From assembly GCF_001427125.1 (NCBI RefSeq), contig NZ_LMGK01000025.1, positions 615,810-679,809 of the forward strand: a stretch of 64,000 nt of DNA, given 5' to 3'. Both the position numbers and the translations under genes were made by a program. Source of the DNA: Pseudomonas sp. Root562. GTDB lineage: Bacteria; Pseudomonadota; Gammaproteobacteria; Pseudomonadales; Pseudomonadaceae. Below are positions 41,355 through 49,481 of the stretch, piece by piece (position 1 is the stretch's first letter; every line of letters begins with the position of its first letter). The notes under the pieces are model-generated. The model saw nothing but the letters and a program-made list of their open reading frames with translations. It was not told where the DNA came from and ran no database searches.

Positions 41355-42410
41355 ATGACAAAAAGCGATCAGGCATCGTGCAAGCAACCTTTGCCCAATG
41401 CGTTCTATGCCCCGACGTTGCTGCCGGCCATCGAGGAGTTGCTGGCCCGCGGGGTTGCCCGCGACCGTATCGAAGCGCTGTTCCGGCGCAGCCTGTTCGA
41501 GTTGCGCACGCCGTTCATGCGCGTGCCGCTCTTCCTGTCGCGGCGTTTCTGGGAGTTTGCCCAGCAACAGACCGGCGACCCGTTGATCGGTCTGGCGGCA
41601 GGCCGGCGCTTTGTTTCCACCGCCACCAATGGTCTGACGTACCTGTTCGACGTGGCCGCGACGCTGGACAGCGCGTGCCAGTATTTCGTGCGCTTCTTCC
41701 CGTTTTTCAATGGGCACTTCGAGGCACGGATTGTGCGCGGCGAACACGATGTACAGCTGCAATTGCTCGAACGTGGCAGCGTCAGGATCAGTGCGCCGAG
41801 CGCCGATTACATCCTCATCAGCCTGTGCAGCATGCTGCGGCGCAAATTTTTGGCCAGCGGCCTTGAACGCGACCCGATCCTTGGCGTCGATCTGGCGTGT
41901 GCCTGCACGAACAGCCCTGAACTGCATGAGCAGGCGTTCCGCGTACCGGTAGGCTGGGGGGCACCACAGCATGGGATCCGTCTCGATTCCGAGCTGTTCG
42001 TCACGGCGCTGACACCTGGCAATCATGAACTGGAAAACACCCTGATCGATTTGCTGGAGCAAACCCGTCGCAACAGCGAGCCGACCTTGCTGGAGCAAGT
42101 GAGCGATCACCTGATCGCCGACCTCGCCAATGCCAACTGGCAACAGTTCTGCAGTGCTCGGCATTTGCTTGAGCGCACGGCGGCAAGACGCTTGAAGGCG
42201 TTGGGCTGGAGTTTTTCAGAATTGCTGGATGAGTATCGCCGCTGCCGGGCCGAGGACTATTTGCAGGGCGCGGACCTGGAACTGGTGGAGATTTCCGACC
42301 GACTCGGTTACAGCGATGTGCAGAGTTTCAACCGTGCCTGTCTGCGCTGGTTCGGGTGTGCGCCGGGGGTGTATCGGGCCAAGTGGGCGCAGCCGTCAGT
42401 TCTGGGTTGA
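41355..42410 (+). CDS. AraC-family regulator with arabinose-binding-like N-domain
   Basis: This 351-residue regulator, like the one at 38459, joins an N-terminal Arabinose_bd-like domain (about residues 30-215) to a C-terminal AraC HTH (LELVEISDRLGYSDVQSFNR, then CLRWFGCAPGVYR). The two are similar in design but clearly diverged. The start at 41355 is placed after the non-conserved upstream frame; its ribosome site is weak. It is divergent from the LysR gene and ends just before a REP element. Confidence 0.88.
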   Translation: MTKSDQASCKQPLPNAFYAPTLLPAIEELLARGVARDRIEALFRRSLFELRTPFMRVPLFLSRRFWEFAQQQTGDPLIGLAAGRRFVSTATNGLTYLFDVAATLDSACQYFVRFFPFFNGHFEARIVRGEHDVQLQLLERGSVRISAPSADYILISLCSMLRRKFLASGLERDPILGVDLACACTNSPELHEQAFRVPVGWGAPQHGIRLDSELFVTALTPGNHELENTLIDLLEQTRRNSEPTLLEQVSDHLIADLANANWQQFCSARHLLERTAARRLKALGWSFSELLDEYRRCRAEDYLQGADLELVEISDRLGYSDVQSFNRACLRWFGCAPGVYRAKWAQPSVLG

Positions 42411-42423
42411 ATGAACTGGCCCC

Positions 42424-42450
42424 ATCGCGAGCAGGCTCGCTCCCACAGGG
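42424..42450. repeat. Single REP element
   Basis: ATCGCGAGCAGGCTCGCTCC followed by CACAGGG, the same GAGCAGGCTCGC core as in the REP pair at 35361-35453. It lies between convergent genes. Confidence 0.85.
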
Positions 42451-42526
42451 TTATCGGGTGTACACAACACCTGAGTTAAACCCGATGGGCAAGCCCGCGA
42501 TGAGGCCAGACCAAACACTACAAATC

Positions 42527-44224
42527 CTACTGCCCCACCGCCAAGCTGGTAGCCGCCTGCTCCGGCGTCACAATGCTGTTCAGATCGATATGCTTCCACT
42601 CGGGCTTGGCCCCCAGCCGCGCATTGAACCGATAGTTGAACGTGAACTCATCGCCGGTCGCCACGCTCAGCGGCTTGCCATACACCGCCTCCACGCCCGC
42701 CAGGTCGTAACCCATCAACTGCAACAAGGTCGGGAAAATGTTGTAGTGACTCGAACGATCCTTGTTGGCGGCCAGTTGCGCCTGCCAATCGAGGGTTTTC
42801 AAACCGCTGCCCTGGATCACCACCAGCGGAACCAGCCCTTCCTCTTCCACCGGGTCGCCACCGCAATGGGTGTTCAAGCCGGGATTGCCCCGTTCATGCA
42901 AATCCTGTCCGTGATCGGAGGTGTAGATCAGCAGCGCGTTGTTCAAGTTGGCCTGGGCAAACACCCGTGAGAAAAACTCGCCGACGTTCCACAACAAGGT
43001 GTTTTTGTAAGCATTGCGATACAGCAACCAGTCATCCGGCTGGCCGTTAAAGCCATTGCGTTCACCGGTGTCGGCCACTTCGGTGAACTGTCCGCGAGGC
43101 AATGTCGGGCGGTAGGCCATGTACGCGTCCGGGTATTTATCGTGCACCGGGAAATGCGCGCCGACCTTGTTCATCACCACCAACTGCGGCTTGTCGTCGT
43201 TGAGCAGTTCGATCAGTTTCGCCGCTGCGGCCATGTCGCGCTCGCGCACACTGGTCTGGTCGAATTGCACGAATTCATCGATGTCTTTTTTCTCGGCATC
43301 GTTCATCAGATTCTGCAGATTGCCGCCGGTGCGCTGGGCGTCGATGTAGACCGTACGCAAACCAGCGATTTTCGCGTACTGCCAAATCGACGGCAGCGTG
43401 CTGTTGATGCGTATGTAATCGGCGCGGGTTCCGCCATAACGCAAGGTGATGTTGGTGTCGGCGCTGCAGTTGGCGATCGCGGCTGCGTAGCCGTAGTTGA
43501 AGATGTCGACCCCGGGGCGCGGCTGCTTGAGGTTGCTGTGCACGCCAAACGGCGCGTTGATGTCCAGGTAATTGCCGGAAATGCTCTCGTCGATGATCAG
43601 CACAATGTCGTGGTTCACCGCTTGATCGACGCGCGCCAGGCTCACCGGTTCGCGCGGGCCAACGGTGTTGTGCAGGGATTCATAGGCAAACAGGTTCAAG
43701 TAAGCCAGAGGCGTGTACATCTGTGGCAGACCCCGTGCGCCCTCGCCCGCGCGCACGAACAGCACCGCGCTGAGCAGCAGCACCCCCATCAACGGTGCCG
43801 CCACCAACACCGTCCCGGGAACAGGCCAGCGCCGACGTGGCTTCAAACCGATACCGAGCAGCAGCGGCAAACCACCCAGCACACCACTGATGATCGCATC
43901 GCGGTACTGGATGAGCGCTTCCTGGATAAAACCACCGGAATACACCATCGAGACAAAGCTGCTGTATGTCAGGTAATCCGCAGTGACCTGCGTATACACA
44001 TCAAAGAATAGCGCCGAGGCAAAGAGGCCGAGAGCGAACAAATATCGAATAATTGTTTGTCGAATATAAGCCGACATGAACAGTGCAACTGTCAATACAA
44101 CGAACATTCCCGCGAACAGAACTAATGGATAACTGATTCCGATCGCACTGATACGCCCAAAGTAATAGTCGTAATGGGTGATCAAATAGACAGCTATGAG
44201 TAGTTCTTTGAGATATCGAATCAT
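42527..44224 (-). CDS. Sulfatase-fold membrane phosphoethanolamine-transferase-like protein
   Basis: This 565-residue inner-membrane enzyme has about five N-terminal helices (residues 10-170) and a periplasmic alkaline-phosphatase/sulfatase-fold domain starting at HDIVLIIDESISGNY (metal and nucleophile region) and including YTSDHGQDLHERGNPG, with metal ligands Asp and His. It resembles EptA/LTA-synthase-type transferases that move phosphoethanolamine or glycerol-phosphate onto lipid A or polysaccharide. The gene is divergent from the exopolysaccharide operon, so a surface glycan is a plausible acceptor. The start at 44224 has GGAAAG upstream. Confidence 0.82.
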   Translation of the reverse strand: MIRYLKELLIAVYLITHYDYYFGRISAIGISYPLVLFAGMFVVLTVALFMSAYIRQTIIRYLFALGLFASALFFDVYTQVTADYLTYSSFVSMVYSGGFIQEALIQYRDAIISGVLGGLPLLLGIGLKPRRRWPVPGTVLVAAPLMGVLLLSAVLFVRAGEGARGLPQMYTPLAYLNLFAYESLHNTVGPREPVSLARVDQAVNHDIVLIIDESISGNYLDINAPFGVHSNLKQPRPGVDIFNYGYAAAIANCSADTNITLRYGGTRADYIRINSTLPSIWQYAKIAGLRTVYIDAQRTGGNLQNLMNDAEKKDIDEFVQFDQTSVRERDMAAAAKLIELLNDDKPQLVVMNKVGAHFPVHDKYPDAYMAYRPTLPRGQFTEVADTGERNGFNGQPDDWLLYRNAYKNTLLWNVGEFFSRVFAQANLNNALLIYTSDHGQDLHERGNPGLNTHCGGDPVEEEGLVPLVVIQGSGLKTLDWQAQLAANKDRSSHYNIFPTLLQLMGYDLAGVEAVYGKPLSVATGDEFTFNYRFNARLGAKPEWKHIDLNSIVTPEQAATSLAVGQ

Positions 44225-44613
44225 TGTCTTTCCGGTCTGCATTCACGCCGAAGGTCAATAAGTAGTCGGCCATTTTTTGACACTAGCACCGGGCCATCAA
44301 AGCGCAAGAAATGACGTAAAAGAGATGAAAGCGTCAAAAAAAAATCGTCTCAAATCTGACACACTCAAGTGCCTACAAGCCTTGTAATTCAAGCCTTACG
44401 ACCGTTTATCGCTTTCCTTGAATTAGTTTCCGTCGCTCAAATTCGCGGTAAACCCAACTGCCACAAGCCTTTGATGGCAATTGGCCCCCCAAAACTGGGG
44501 ATGTCTTACTCTTTTAACATGTCATTTTGCTGACACGCTTTTCCAAGGCTGGGCTATACCCCTTTTGACAGTCTCATTTCTGATCTTTCCACCGTCTTAC
44601 GAGGCACGCCAAT
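44225..44613. other. Divergent promoter region of the exopolysaccharide operon
   Basis: These 389 AT-richer bases hold no credible gene. Visible elements are a CCCC-AAAACT-GGGG palindrome at 44487-44500 and a possible sigma-70-like pair, CTGACA near 44531 with CTATAC near 44555. No JUMPstart/ops element (GGCGGTAG) was found. Confidence 0.45.
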
Positions 44614-45966
44614 ATGGACGTGAGCGTATTTGGTACGGGCTATGTTGGCCTGATACAAGCAGCGGCACTGGCCGATGTCGGACATCGCGTCTTATGTGTC
44701 GACATTGATCCCAATAAGATCAAGCAACTTCAACAAGCCGTACCGCCGATCAGTGAACCGGGACTTTCCGGAACGCTGGAAGAAAACATCAAGGCCGGCC
44801 GGTTGCTGTTCTCCACCCAGGCCAGCGACGCGGTCGAGCACGCCGAGCTGATCTTCATCGCCGTCGGCACGCCCGCCGATGAAGACGGTTCCGCCGACCT
44901 CAGCCATGTGCTGAACGTGGCCCGGCAGATTGCCAACCACATGGAAGCTGACCGCACCCTGATCATCAAGTCCACGGTGCCGGTCGGCACCGCTGACCAG
45001 GTCGCTGCCACTGCCCGCACTGAACTGCAACGCAGGGACAAGGGTGCGCTGACGGTGCGGGTGGTTTCCAACCCCGAGTTTCTCAAGGAAGGCAGTGCGT
45101 TGGCCGACTGCATGCGTCCGGACCGGATTATCGTCGGCACCGACGATGACGAGGCCCGCAATCAGATGAGCGAGCTGTACGCGCCCTTCTGCCGCAACCG
45201 TGAAAAGCTGATGTTCATGGACAACCGCAGTGCCGAACTGACCAAGTACGCGGCCAACGCAATGCTCGCCACCCGCATCAGTTTCATGAACGAACTGGCC
45301 AACCTCACCGAATTGCTCGGCGCCGACATCGAAGCGGTGCGCAAGGGTATCGGTTCGGACCCACGCATCGGCTACCACTTCATTTATCCCGGTTGCGGCT
45401 TCGGCGGTTCGTGCTTCCCCAAGGATTTGCGCGCCCTGCTGCATACCGCCGAACACAATGGCATGCCGCTGCGACTGTTGCGCAGCGTCACCGACGTCAA
45501 TGACAGCCAGCGGCACATTCTGTTCGGCAAACTCAAGGCGCAGTTCCCGCAGGGGCTGGCCGGCAAGTCCATCGCGATCTGGGGCCTGGCGTTCAAACCC
45601 AATACCGATGACATGCGCGAAGCTCCGAGCCGCTATCTGATGGAAGCCTTGTGGGCCGAAGGCGCCAGCGTGCAGGCCTATGATCCGGAAGCCATGTCCG
45701 AATGCCGGCGCATTTATGGCTATCGCAACGACCTGCACCTGTGTGCTACCCGCGACGACACTCTGGAAGATGCCGATGCGCTGGTGATCTGCACCGAGTG
45801 GAAGAACTTCCGTGTGGTCGACTTCGACCTGTTGGCGAGCAAGCTGCGTTCGCGGGTGATCATCGACGGACGCAATCTGTATAACCCCGAACACGTCGCG
45901 GCGGCCGGCTTGCACTACAGCGGTATCGGCCTGCGTCACGTCGTACCCGAGGCGCCGCGTCCATGA
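44614..45966 (+). CDS. ugd: UDP-glucose 6-dehydrogenase
   Basis: This 450-residue cytosolic enzyme oxidises UDP-glucose to UDP-glucuronate with two NAD+. It has N-terminal Rossmann motif FGTGYVGLIQAAALADVGHR and the catalytic Cys in GCGFGGSCFPKDLRAL near residue 265; the C-terminal nucleotide domain is complete. First gene of the exopolysaccharide operon, it supplies the uronic acid precursor to the epimerase encoded next, whose ATG overlaps its stop by four bases. Length and residues are normal. Confidence 0.96.
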   Translation: MDVSVFGTGYVGLIQAAALADVGHRVLCVDIDPNKIKQLQQAVPPISEPGLSGTLEENIKAGRLLFSTQASDAVEHAELIFIAVGTPADEDGSADLSHVLNVARQIANHMEADRTLIIKSTVPVGTADQVAATARTELQRRDKGALTVRVVSNPEFLKEGSALADCMRPDRIIVGTDDDEARNQMSELYAPFCRNREKLMFMDNRSAELTKYAANAMLATRISFMNELANLTELLGADIEAVRKGIGSDPRIGYHFIYPGCGFGGSCFPKDLRALLHTAEHNGMPLRLLRSVTDVNDSQRHILFGKLKAQFPQGLAGKSIAIWGLAFKPNTDDMREAPSRYLMEALWAEGASVQAYDPEAMSECRRIYGYRNDLHLCATRDDTLEDADALVICTEWKNFRVVDFDLLASKLRSRVIIDGRNLYNPEHVAAAGLHYSGIGLRHVVPEAPRP

Positions 45967-47024
45967 AGATTCTCGTGACCGGAGCCGCCGGCTTCATTGG
46001 TGCCCATTGTGTGTTGCGGCTATTGCGCGACGGGCATCAGGTATCCGGGCTCGATAACTTCAACGATTATTACGACCCGCAACTCAAGCACGACCGCGTG
46101 CAATGGGTGCAGGAGCAGGTCGGCCCTTTCCAGCTCTCTACGGTTGACCTGGCCGATGTCGCGGCCATCGAGTCACTGTTCGCCGAGGAACAACCCGAGG
46201 TGGTGATTCACCTCGCGGCCCAGGCCGGCGTGCGCTACTCGCTGGAAAATCCGCGGGCCTACCTCGACAGCAATCTGAACGGTTTCCTCAATATTCTCGA
46301 AAGCTGCCGCCGGCACCCGGTCAAGCATTTGATCTACGCCTCATCCAGCTCGGTGTACGGCGCCAACCAGCACACCCCGTATTCGGTGCAGGACGGCGTC
46401 AATCACCCACTGTCGCTGTACGCCGCGACCAAGAAAGCCAACGAACTGATGGCCCACAGTTACAGCCATCTGTTCGGCATTCCCTGCACCGGTCTGCGCT
46501 TCTTCACCGTGTACGGTCCCTGGGGTCGGCCGGACATGTCGCCGATTCAGTTCGCCCAGGCGATTGCCCAAGGGCAACCCTTGAAGCTGTTCAACTACGG
46601 CGAGCATCAGCGCGATTTCACCTACATCGACGACATCATCGAAAGCATCGCCCGGCTGATCGACCGCGCACCGCAAGCCAACGCCGCCTGGGACCGCGAA
46701 CAACCGGACCCGGCCAGCAGCATGGCGCCATGGCGGATCTACAACATCGGCGGCCAGCACCCGGTGGAGCTCAAGGACTACCTGGCATTGCTGGAAAAAC
46801 ACCTGGGGCAAAAAGCCCTGGTCGAGTTGCTGCCACTGCAGCCCGGCGATGTTCTCAACACCTGCGCCGACGCCAGCGACCTGGCCCGCGCCACCGGTTT
46901 CCAGCCCCGTATCGAGCTGGATGAGGGACTCGGGCGTTTCATCGCCTGGTTTCGCGACTACTACCCACTGCCTGTTGCCCCTGCGCCGCTCGCGGCTGAA
47001 TTCCAGCGGAGGAATGCTCAATGA
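45963..47024 (+). CDS. UDP-glucuronate 4-epimerase-like NAD-dependent epimerase
   Basis: This 353-residue extended SDR has NAD motif GAAGFIGAH (residues 7-15), Ser in YASSSSVYG and catalytic Tyr/Lys in LYAATKKANE, and LRFFTVYGPWGRPDM. Sequence and operon position after ugd point to UDP-glucuronate to UDP-galacturonate conversion (GlaE/CapI type). An alternative is a UDP-glucose 4-epimerase, but the FTVYGPWGRPDM block is typical of the uronate enzymes. The product would make an acidic polysaccharide. Confidence 0.9.
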   Translation: MKILVTGAAGFIGAHCVLRLLRDGHQVSGLDNFNDYYDPQLKHDRVQWVQEQVGPFQLSTVDLADVAAIESLFAEEQPEVVIHLAAQAGVRYSLENPRAYLDSNLNGFLNILESCRRHPVKHLIYASSSSVYGANQHTPYSVQDGVNHPLSLYAATKKANELMAHSYSHLFGIPCTGLRFFTVYGPWGRPDMSPIQFAQAIAQGQPLKLFNYGEHQRDFTYIDDIIESIARLIDRAPQANAAWDREQPDPASSMAPWRIYNIGGQHPVELKDYLALLEKHLGQKALVELLPLQPGDVLNTCADASDLARATGFQPRIELDEGLGRFIAWFRDYYPLPVAPAPLAAEFQRRNAQ

Positions 47025-47767
47025 CTGGACATGAACAAGGAGTACCGCTCCAACAGATGCGCCGTGACAAGCGCCTTGACCCCGAGCACCGAATGCGCCT
47101 CGACGCGGCTATTCACATGCAGGGTCGAGGTTGGGTGACGGGGCGTGACGGTGGTCGGCCATGGACGTTGTCGCGTACCAACCGGGTGTTCGCCTGTTTC
47201 GGCGCGTTGGTGATCCTGGTGCTGATCTCGCCAATGCTGTTGGTATTGGCGCTCGCCATCAAGTTCACCAGCCCCGGGCCGGTGATGTTCGTGCAAAAAC
47301 GCACCGGTTACCGCGGCCGTCTGTTTGGCATGTACAAATTTCGCACCATGGTCGCCAATGCCGAGGAGCTCAAAGAGTCGCTGCGCCACCTGAACAAACA
47401 CGGTGCCGACGCCATCGACTTCAAGATCGACAAGGACCCGCGGATCACCGGCATCGGTGGTTTCCTGCGCCGTACCAGCCTCGACGAACTGCCAAACCTG
47501 ATCAATGTGGTGACCGGCGACATGCGCCTGGTAGGCCCACGGCCAACCTCGTTCAACGCCTATCGCTACAAGGACAATCATCTCGCGCGCCTGAGCATCT
47601 ACCCCGGCATGACCGGTCTGTGGCAGATCTCCGGGCGCAGCAATATCGACTTCGACCAGCGCGTTGAGTTGGATCTCAGCTATATCGCCGAGCAGAGCCT
47701 GCTGCTTGATCTGAAGATTCTGTTGAAAACCCCCTTCAAAGTATTCAGCGGCCACGGAGCAAGCTAA
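47021..47767 (+). CDS. Priming sugar-1-phosphate transferase (WcaJ/WbaP family)
   Basis: This 248-residue enzyme transfers the first sugar-phosphate to undecaprenyl phosphate, starting each repeat unit. It has one N-terminal membrane helix (residues 53-80), then the conserved catalytic domain: FVQKRTGYRGRLFGMYKFRT, SLDELPNLINVVTGDMRLVG PRPTS, and LSIYPGMTGLWQISGRS. It lacks the four-helix or CoA-binding N-terminal region of longer WcaJ proteins. The start overlaps the epimerase stop by four bases. Confidence 0.92.
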   Translation: MTGHEQGVPLQQMRRDKRLDPEHRMRLDAAIHMQGRGWVTGRDGGRPWTLSRTNRVFACFGALVILVLISPMLLVLALAIKFTSPGPVMFVQKRTGYRGRLFGMYKFRTMVANAEELKESLRHLNKHGADAIDFKIDKDPRITGIGGFLRRTSLDELPNLINVVTGDMRLVGPRPTSFNAYRYKDNHLARLSIYPGMTGLWQISGRSNIDFDQRVELDLSYIAEQSLLLDLKILLKTPFKVFSGHGAS

Positions 47768-48414
47768 TGGACGGTTCAACTGCTAAAAGCCTCAGCATCG
47801 CCAACCCCAGCGAGTCCAACCTGACGTCGGCCGTGCTGGATCAGGATCTGCGCATCCTGCTCCTGACCGCGGCCAACCCCGGTGCGGGCACCACCACCAG
47901 TGCCCTGGCGCTGGCCAGCCAACTGGCGCAAATGAGCAGCGGCCAAGTGCTGCTGGTCGACGCCAGCCAGTCCGCGACCAACCTCACCCAACAACTGGGG
48001 CTGAGCAAGGAGCGCGGCTTTCGCGACCTGCTCTTCAACGAGCAAAGTCCGCCGCTGTTGCAGGACTGTGTGGTCAACGTGTCGAGCCTGCCCTTCCACG
48101 TGCTGCCGTTCGGGCGCTTCGCCCGGGGCAGTGAACACCTGACACCGGAGCGCCTGAGCCCGTTGCTCGATCAGCTCGGCAGTCAGTACCGCTTCGTGGT
48201 GATCGACGGTGACGCGGTGTATTCGGCCGCCGACACGCTGGTCATCAGTACCCAGGTGGACGGCGTGATCATGGTCGTGCGCTCGGAAGATACACGCTGG
48301 GAAGTGGCGCAGGCGGCGGTTCAACGCCTGACCCAGGCCGGGGCGAAACTGGTCGGCAGTGTGTTCAACCGACGCAAGTACTACATGCCCAAGTGGCTGT
48401 ACAAAAACCTGTAA
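47767..48414 (+). CDS. CpsD/CapB-like P-loop protein, Walker A lysine missing
   Basis: This 215-residue cytosolic partner of the Wzz-type protein has the deviant P-loop ATPase fold of bacterial tyrosine kinases: Walker A' VLLVDASQS and Walker B FVVIDGD. The Walker A reads NPGAGTTTSA where P-G-E-G-K-S/T is expected, so the invariant Lys is Thr. ATP hydrolysis and autophosphorylation are therefore questionable. The C-terminus (KYYMPKWLYKNL) has three tyrosines, like the Tyr cluster of BY-kinases, though sparse. It overlaps the sugar transferase stop by one base and precedes the export gene. Confidence 0.85.
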   Translation: MDGSTAKSLSIANPSESNLTSAVLDQDLRILLLTAANPGAGTTTSALALASQLAQMSSGQVLLVDASQSATNLTQQLGLSKERGFRDLLFNEQSPPLLQDCVVNVSSLPFHVLPFGRFARGSEHLTPERLSPLLDQLGSQYRFVVIDGDAVYSAADTLVISTQVDGVIMVVRSEDTRWEVAQAAVQRLTQAGAKLVGSVFNRRKYYMPKWLYKNL

Positions 48415-48437
48415 GCCCTCGCAAAAAGGATGACGCC

Positions 48438-49460
48438 ATGAACGCCAAGATGCTTGTCCTGCTGTTGCTGCCGCTTGCAGGTTGCACCAGCACTTCCGAA
48501 ACCCAGAACATGCCGGTCAATATTCTTACCGCCTCACCGGCCAACGCCCAGGCCACCGACATGCCCAAGATCGAACAGACCTTGCGCCCACAGGACGTGC
48601 TGGACGTGATCTTCCACATCAGCACCAGCGGCTCGGATGCCTACCGCATTCAGTCCGGTGACCAGATCGGTCTTAACTTCACCGCTGCCAGTCAGCTCAA
48701 CGGCAATCAACTGGTGCTGCCCGATGGCACCATCGAACTGCCGGGCGCCAACACCTCGGTGAAAATCGCCGGGCTTTCGTCCGAAGAAGCACGCCAGGAA
48801 ATCCAGCGTGCCTACCAGCGCAAACAACTGTTCCAGCCCAACCGCAACCAACTGACCGTGCAGGTCATCAGCCCGCTGAGCAACGAGTCGAACCTCAAGA
48901 GCGCGTTGAACCACCCGGCCACCGGCATGAGCCGCGAGATCACCGTGGGTACCGACGGTTATGCGAGTTTCCCGGAAATCGGCGCCGTGCCGCTGCAAGG
49001 CATGACCGTCAACCAACTGGAAGACTTCCTCAACAAGAGGTACGCACAACTGCCGGGCCGGATGACGGTCGACGTGCTGCTCAAGTCCACCGCAGGTAAC
49101 GAAATCTATGTGCTCGGTGAAGTCGGCCAGCCAGGTTCCTACCCGATCCGCCGTCCAGTCTCGGTGCTTGAAGCCCTGACCCTGGCCCGTGGTTCGAACG
49201 TCAAGGCGCGCCTCGATTCGGTGGTGATCATGCGTCGCAACGGCAATCAGGTCCAGGCCCGCCGTTACGACGTGGAAAAAGCCCTGTCCGGCGATGCCTC
49301 ACAGATCGCCTACCTGCAACCGGACGACATGCTCTATGTGCCCAAGACCAAACTGGCGAGCGCCGGTGAGCTCGCACGGCAACTGGCGGACGTGGTGCTG
49401 TTCCAGGGTGTGGGCTTCAGCTTCGGCTACCGCGTCGACAACAAAGACAGTGATGACTAA
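48438..49460 (+). CDS. Wza-like outer-membrane polysaccharide export lipoprotein
   Basis: This 340-residue lipoprotein has lipobox LPLAGC (Cys near residue 16), a poly-export domain (RIQSGDQIGLNF to QVISPLS, about residues 70-155) and SLBB-type repeats (EIYVLGEVGQPGSYPIRRPV and the following ALTLARG). It should form the outer-membrane channel for the polymer, together with the Wzz/GumC-like protein encoded 22 bases after it. An AAGGA ribosome site precedes the ATG at 48438. Confidence 0.92.
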   Translation: MNAKMLVLLLLPLAGCTSTSETQNMPVNILTASPANAQATDMPKIEQTLRPQDVLDVIFHISTSGSDAYRIQSGDQIGLNFTAASQLNGNQLVLPDGTIELPGANTSVKIAGLSSEEARQEIQRAYQRKQLFQPNRNQLTVQVISPLSNESNLKSALNHPATGMSREITVGTDGYASFPEIGAVPLQGMTVNQLEDFLNKRYAQLPGRMTVDVLLKSTAGNEIYVLGEVGQPGSYPIRRPVSVLEALTLARGSNVKARLDSVVIMRRNGNQVQARRYDVEKALSGDASQIAYLQPDDMLYVPKTKLASAGELARQLADVVLFQGVGFSFGYRVDNKDSDD

Positions 49461-49481
49461 CTTACTCTCAGGTGACCCGAC

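Noticed and set aside
44487..44500. CCCC-AAAACT-GGGG palindrome as a terminator or regulator site
   Set aside because: Four-base arms and no T-run; it could be chance in a long intergenic region.
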